In this document: in pieces, positions 30,810 through 34,222 of the stretch
How the letters are laid out: each line of letters begins with the position of its first letter
How positions within the stretch are numbered: the stretch's first letter is position 1
Source: a virus
Length of the DNA stretch: 34,222 nt
Direction: 5' to 3' (one strand)
Virus record (IMG/VR): IMGVR_UViG_3300006080_000308
Coordinates: 1-34,222 of that record
Notes under the pieces: generated by a model
Seen by the model: only the letters and a program-made list of their open reading frames with translations
What the model was told of the DNA's origin: nothing
Database searches by the model: none
Position numbers and translations under genes: made by a program

Positions 30810-31044
30810 GGCTGGCCTCCGCAGATTTTCTGGCGCTCGCTTCTCGCTCAATGAGCTTGAGTTTGATGATGCCATCAATCCAATGCAGAGCTCGCCCAAC
30901 CTCGCGCACTTCTTTAATCAGCTGCTGGCGCACTTCCTCCAGATCTTCAATCGAAAGCTGTTTTAACTGGCCAATGGGAGTATGCTGCACCCACTTAAAA
31001 GCAGCGTCCTTGCAGTTGGTTTTCTCTCTTATCAATACATTCAT
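30796..31044 (-). CDS. Small conserved protein of unknown function
   Basis: The 82-residue protein is charged and helical (QLSIEDLEEVRQQLIKEVREVGRALHWIDGIIKLKLIEREA), with the look of a coiled coil. Similar small proteins accompany DUF6362 genes in alphaproteobacterial prophages. No known domain is recognised. It has an AAGGA-type site, overlaps the DUF6362 gene by 14 bp and follows the sigma-like gene by 90 bp. Confidence 0.72.
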   Translation of the reverse strand: MNVLIREKTNCKDAAFKWVQHTPIGQLKQLSIEDLEEVRQQLIKEVREVGRALHWIDGIIKLKLIEREASARKSAEASHEEK

Positions 31045-31134
31045 ACCTTTTTCCTTTTCGGTTTTTGTTGTTCCTACTCAGGCTGGTAGATATGTCGCCT
31101 TCAAAACGACGACGGCACATGCAAAATAATGTCA

Positions 31135-31707
31135 TTATTTTTTCAAAAGGCATTCCTCCAGATAGTTTCTCAAGCGTTTAGCTCGGCTGGACATCGTAGT
31201 TCGTGGAACACCCACAAGCTTTGCAGCTTCAGTAATCGAATTTTTTGTAAGCAGGTTGAACGTTTCTTTGATATCGTTAGGCATTTCTGAGAGAATTCTC
31301 CTAAGGTCTAAATCAAACTCTAGAGATTCAGCGCTTAAGTCTGCAAAAACATCGCCACAGAAAGAATCTGCGCTTGCTAGAATATCGATAAGATCAATAG
31401 CTTCATCAACATCACCGACTGGAGATGAAAGGGAAATATCCGGCGCACCAGTCCAGCGTTTTTGCGAAGTGGCGACATCTACAAGATAGCGAGCATGATT
31501 GTTAATAATAGCTTTGATGAAGCTCCGGCGATCTCCTTTACTTTCATCAAAGTGAGGCCAGCCTTGAAGATAAGCTAACATGAGATCTTGGCTTAAATCC
31601 TCGTAATCATCTAAATTGAAAAATGGTGATTTAGTAAGTTTTCTTGCTTTATAGGCAATAAAAAAAGCAGCGTAGCCATCTACGCTGCCATAAATATTCT
31701 TAGGCAT
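31135..31707 (-). CDS. Sigma-70-like (ECF-type) RNA polymerase sigma factor
   Basis: The 190-residue protein has a sigma-2-like segment (about 30-75, DYEDLSQDLMLAYLQGWPHFDESKGDRRSFIKAIINNHARYLV) that would contact RNA polymerase and the -10 element. A sigma-4-like helix-turn-helix (about 145-185, LPN-type start then SITEAAKLVGVPRTTMSSRAKRLRNYL) would bind the -35. The length fits ECF factors. It could direct transcription of phage genes, for example from the three shared promoter elements. That link is a guess. A hairpin at 31718-31744 lies just ahead of the ATG. Confidence 0.72.
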   Translation of the reverse strand: MPKNIYGSVDGYAAFFIAYKARKLTKSPFFNLDDYEDLSQDLMLAYLQGWPHFDESKGDRRSFIKAIINNHARYLVDVATSQKRWTGAPDISLSSPVGDVDEAIDLIDILASADSFCGDVFADLSAESLEFDLDLRRILSEMPNDIKETFNLLTKNSITEAAKLVGVPRTTMSSRAKRLRNYLEECLLKK

Positions 31708-31717
31708 TTATTCATAC

Positions 31718-31744
31718 TTTCTGCTGTTTTGTTCACAGCAGAAA
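31718..31744 (-). promoter_or_regulatory. Stem-loop over the ribosome-binding region of the sigma-like gene
   Basis: TTTCTGCTG (31718-31726) and CAGCAGAAA (31736-31744) form a perfect 9-bp stem with a 9-base loop. On the minus strand its second arm ends AGAAAG, the only Shine-Dalgarno-like sequence, about nine bases before the ATG at 31707. Translation could be limited by this fold. Confidence 0.5.
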
Positions 31745-31806
31745 AATAAGAACTCTTTATACGCCTACAACTTTAGAGATATATTTTATATTTATAAATG
31801 ATTATT

Positions 31807-32196
31807 TTATTTAAATCCAAAAAGCTTCTCTTGTTCAGCCCATAATGGGGGGAAGGCCTTTTCTACGGAAGACAAGCCAAACCCATCAGGCTGGTTTCCA
31901 TTAAGCACACTTTCTATAATGCGTGGGGAAAGTTTCATCAGGCGTAAAACACGTAAAATGTATGAACGATTAATATTTTCAACATCACTGATTTCCTCTA
32001 CGCTAATATATTTGCCTGTTGCCAGCCATTTTTGCCACTTGTAAGCACGTCCGAGTGCTTTTAGAAGTTTTTCATCTTTACGCATATTTTTATCCAATTT
32101 CCGTAAATCTTGCCCTGTAGGACTAATCACTACTTTTTTACCGCCCCAACGCCTCATATTCATGGGGATATGGACCCTTATTGTTTGCTCATGCAT
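31807..32196 (-). CDS. HTH protein coupled to the serine recombinase
   Basis: The 129-residue basic protein has a helix-turn-helix (about 70-110, KYISVEEISDVENINRSYILRVLRLMKLSPRIIESVLNG) like those of KorB/ParB-type DNA-binding proteins. The ATG overlaps the end of the recombinase gene by 8 bp and has an AAAGGGG site, so it is co-translated. Small DNA-binding proteins next to large serine recombinases can act as directionality factors. This is a possible but unproven role. The gene ends the recombination operon. Confidence 0.72.
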   Translation of the reverse strand: MHEQTIRVHIPMNMRRWGGKKVVISPTGQDLRKLDKNMRKDEKLLKALGRAYKWQKWLATGKYISVEEISDVENINRSYILRVLRLMKLSPRIIESVLNGNQPDGFGLSSVEKAFPPLWAEQEKLFGFK

Positions 32197-33547
32197 TGCT
32201 TACACCCCTTTCGTTTTGATTAATAGTTTCTTGCAAATCTTCGATAATGCATTCAAAGCCGCTAGCGCGATATTCAATATCTATTCCTTGCGCACCAACA
32301 ATCACACGGTGTATCAGTAAGTGTGCAATACGGCGCTGCTCTGCCGGAAAGAGATAATCCCAAAATGACCCAAGCTTCTGTAAAGAATCCTGTAGGTCTT
32401 CTTCGCTGAAATTTTTGTTTTGCTTAGAAACTTTTCGCCATACTTCCACCAATATTTGCGGTGTTTCAAAAATAGTTTTAAGGTGAGAAATCACAACGCC
32501 CTCAATCTCACCAGCAGGCACACGAGAAACTGGGCATTGCCCACATTCAGATTTGCGATAAGTATTAATCCCGTAGTAATGGTATGTTTTATTCTTCTTT
32601 TTTGTATGGCTTGGCGACATAGCACCGTGACAGCCACCACACACAATAATACCCTTAAGCAAAGCATTAGATTTTACCTTAAACGTACGCTCCCGCTTTT
32701 TGGCGGGGCTTTCCTTAAAAATCTTTTGCGCTTTATCAAATAATTCATGGCTAATTAATGGCTGATGCAAGGCAGGATAATATTTACCGTTATAATGAAC
32801 CTCTGCCAAATAAAGGTGGTTTTTTAAAATTGTACGTAACGCATTTACTCTGAATATCTTACCTCCTTTTGTGTTGCCCGTTTGGCTTACATATTCTTTG
32901 GTACGATAGCCCTTCATATTCAATTCACGCGCCAACATCAAAAGAGACCCTAAAGCAATAAACCGTTTAAAAATATGTTCAACTTGCTTTGCTTCTTCTG
33001 GGTTTATAATGAGTTGACGATTAACCACATCGTAGCCCAGCGGTGGTGGCCCTCCCATCCACATGCCTTTTTTCTTGGATGCTGCGAATTTATCTCGGAT
33101 ACGCTCACCAGTAACTTCACGTTCAAACTGAGCAAAGCTTAGTAGAATATTCAGCGTCAAACGTCCCATAGAATCTTTGGTGTTAAAGTTTTGCGTTACA
33201 GCGACAAAACTTGTGTTCCGACTGTCAAAAATATCCACCATTTGCGCGAAATCAGCAAGCGAGCGACTGAGGCGGTCAATTTTATAAACCACCACCATAT
33301 CCACCCGGCCTGATTGGATATCATTCATCAACTTTTTCAAACCAGGGCGCTCCATATTCCCACCCGAGAAACCACCATCATCGTAGTGTTCAGGAATAAC
33401 ACGCCAGCCTTCATGGCGTTGAGATTCTATATAGCGTTCACAAGACTCACGCTGCGCCTCCAGCGTATTAAACTCTTTATCTAAACCTTCATCAGTGGAT
33501 TTACGTGTGTAAATTGCGCAGCGAATTGTTTTCTTATTTTCAGTCAT
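32189..33547 (-). CDS. Large serine recombinase (probable phage integrase)
   Basis: The 452-residue protein has an N-terminal resolvase/invertase catalytic domain (about 8-150) with YTRKSTDEG, in which S17 is the nucleophile. YKIDRLSRSLADF and DGGFSGGNMERPGL follow. A recombinase domain (about 165-280) is followed by a zinc ribbon (CGGCHGAMSPSH...CGQCPVSR, about 305-345) and a coiled-coil C-terminus. It is long enough to integrate and excise phage DNA. It belongs to the group that follows DUF2924 genes. No tyrosine integrase is seen in the window, so this is the best integrase candidate. Confidence 0.93.
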   Translation of the reverse strand: MTENKKTIRCAIYTRKSTDEGLDKEFNTLEAQRESCERYIESQRHEGWRVIPEHYDDGGFSGGNMERPGLKKLMNDIQSGRVDMVVVYKIDRLSRSLADFAQMVDIFDSRNTSFVAVTQNFNTKDSMGRLTLNILLSFAQFEREVTGERIRDKFAASKKKGMWMGGPPPLGYDVVNRQLIINPEEAKQVEHIFKRFIALGSLLMLARELNMKGYRTKEYVSQTGNTKGGKIFRVNALRTILKNHLYLAEVHYNGKYYPALHQPLISHELFDKAQKIFKESPAKKRERTFKVKSNALLKGIIVCGGCHGAMSPSHTKKKNKTYHYYGINTYRKSECGQCPVSRVPAGEIEGVVISHLKTIFETPQILVEVWRKVSKQNKNFSEEDLQDSLQKLGSFWDYLFPAEQRRIAHLLIHRVIVGAQGIDIEYRASGFECIIEDLQETINQNERGVSNA

Positions 33548-33549
33548 GA

Positions 33550-34011
33550 TTATATAACCCTCTTATCACGCTGATATGGGCGTGCTTCTTTCTTGGCAAG
33601 GCCAAAGAACAGGTTACCATTCCAGCGAGTTCCTGTAATGGCGTAAGCCACACCAGAAAGGCTTTTGTACTTTACACCTTGGTATTCATAGCCATCAGCC
33701 ACAACCGTAACCTGATGCTCAACACCTTTAACTTCTCGCACCAATTTGGTTCCAATGGCTAGGCGAGATGTATCGTAAAAGCGTTCATCTACCATTTTGC
33801 TAGATGCAAGTGCTTCAAGGCGATCTATGGTTTGTTTTGTTAACCCGCCATAGATCATTTCTTGCATGCGGTAAACAATCTCAGAAATAAGGTATTTTTT
33901 ATTACTCTTATTTTTAGGTGATTTCTCACAATATTTAGGCCATTCGTTCAGTAGTTCTTTGACGCTCATCGCTTCAAGCGCATTGTATTGTTTAATCATA
34001 TTTAACTTCAT
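33550..34011 (-). CDS. DUF2924 family protein
   Basis: The 153-residue protein matches DUF2924. It has an N-terminal helical part (ALEAMSVKELLNEWPKYC), then a beta-rich C-terminal half with LAIGTKLVREVKGVEHQVTVVADGYEYQGVKYKSLSGVAYAITGTRWNGNLFFGL. DUF2924 genes stand just upstream of large serine recombinases in alphaproteobacterial mobile elements and may help DNA targeting. The ATG at 34011 has GAGG six or seven bases upstream. It starts one base after the stop of the preceding gene. The frame is also open from a GTG at 34023. Confidence 0.88.
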   Translation of the reverse strand: MKLNMIKQYNALEAMSVKELLNEWPKYCEKSPKNKSNKKYLISEIVYRMQEMIYGGLTKQTIDRLEALASSKMVDERFYDTSRLAIGTKLVREVKGVEHQVTVVADGYEYQGVKYKSLSGVAYAITGTRWNGNLFFGLAKKEARPYQRDKRVI

Positions 34012-34012
34012 T

Positions 34013-34222
34013 TTAAACCTCACGTTTATTCACTTTGTTAGAATTGTTTTCACGTAAGCATGAACGCTTCGAACCGTTTTGAAGTCCAGCTAAACTAGTC
34101 TTATTTTCTTGGGTTTGCTTACTTTCTTCCATTCTAAAAGCTGCTTTTGCCAAAATATCGGTTACTTCGGCAAACCTTTCAGCAGGTGCCATTCCTTGTG
34201 GGTCTTTTGTACATATTCGCAT
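34013..34222 (-). CDS. Small first protein of the recombinase operon, possibly cut at its start
   Basis: The 69-residue frame contains DPQGMAPAERFAEVTDILAKAAFRM, a pattern seen in short proteins preceding DUF2924 genes. The remainder is basic and low-complexity (NNSNKVNKREV). The ATG lies at the very edge of the window, so the true start may be further out. It ends one base before the DUF2924 ATG, and its last codons supply that gene's ribosome-binding site. Function is unknown. Confidence 0.65.
   Translation of the reverse strand: MRICTKDPQGMAPAERFAEVTDILAKAAFRMEESKQTQENKTSLAGLQNGSKRSCLRENNSNKVNKREV

Overview
The window is most of a lambda-like temperate siphophage (prophage) genome. Nearly every gene is on the minus strand, so the phage reads from right to left. 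The order of packaging, head and tail genes follows lambda: small terminase, large terminase, gpW, portal, protease/scaffold, decoration protein, major capsid, FI, FII, Z-like, U-like, major tail, G/GT, tape measure, minor tail genes, NlpC protease, J, lysis. The host is probably an alphaproteobacterium. This is inferred from gene families I associate with that class (DUF2924 plus large serine recombinase, DUF3489, DUF6362, DUF6900, DUF6441, ParB-methyltransferase fusion). No rRNA, tRNA or CRISPR is seen.

Right end (about 29100-34222): a recombination operon (69-aa protein, DUF2924, serine recombinase, HTH protein) is followed by a sigma-like factor, an 82-aa protein, DUF6362, a winged-helix replication-type protein and two small conserved proteins. 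An XRE repressor follows with a clean palindromic operator over its own promoter. The 3' end of the winged-helix gene and the DNA beyond it carry three 24-bp iterons, two perfect DnaA boxes and a T-rich stretch. I read this as a candidate phage replication origin.

Middle right (24400-29100): a type IV AbiE toxin-antitoxin pair (DUF6088 antitoxin plus AbiEii), then a 400-bp non-coding block full of repeats and nested hairpins. Next come a ParB-domain DNA methyltransferase and a coupled PD-(D/E)XK-type nuclease (a possible restriction-modification pair), then a plus-strand DUF3489 gene broken by a single TAA.

Middle (11000-24400): packaging and head genes with two plus-strand morons, one on each side of gpW. 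A terminator-like hairpin sits inside the protease/scaffold gene, just ahead of a nested scaffold start. A second, unrelated AbiE pair is inserted between the Z-like and U-like tail genes, with its own apparently leaderless promoter. The tail chaperone pair has a textbook -1 frameshift heptamer.

Left end (1-11000): tape measure, minor tail proteins, an unusual RCC1-repeat (beta-propeller) adhesin with an N-terminal carbohydrate-binding-like module, DUF1833, NlpC/P60 protein, J-like tail tip, then membrane proteins and a GH24 endolysin.

The most unexpected pattern is a promoter-like element of about 40 bp repeated three times, on both strands. In each copy the -10 hexamer lies 24-26 bp ahead of a start codon. 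The three genes are an early small gene (29916), a lysis-region gene (741) and the broken DUF3489 gene (24503). The spacing is exactly 17 bp each time, and the spacer itself is partly conserved, so this looks like a co-regulated phage promoter family. All domain names come from reading the sequence; no database search was run.
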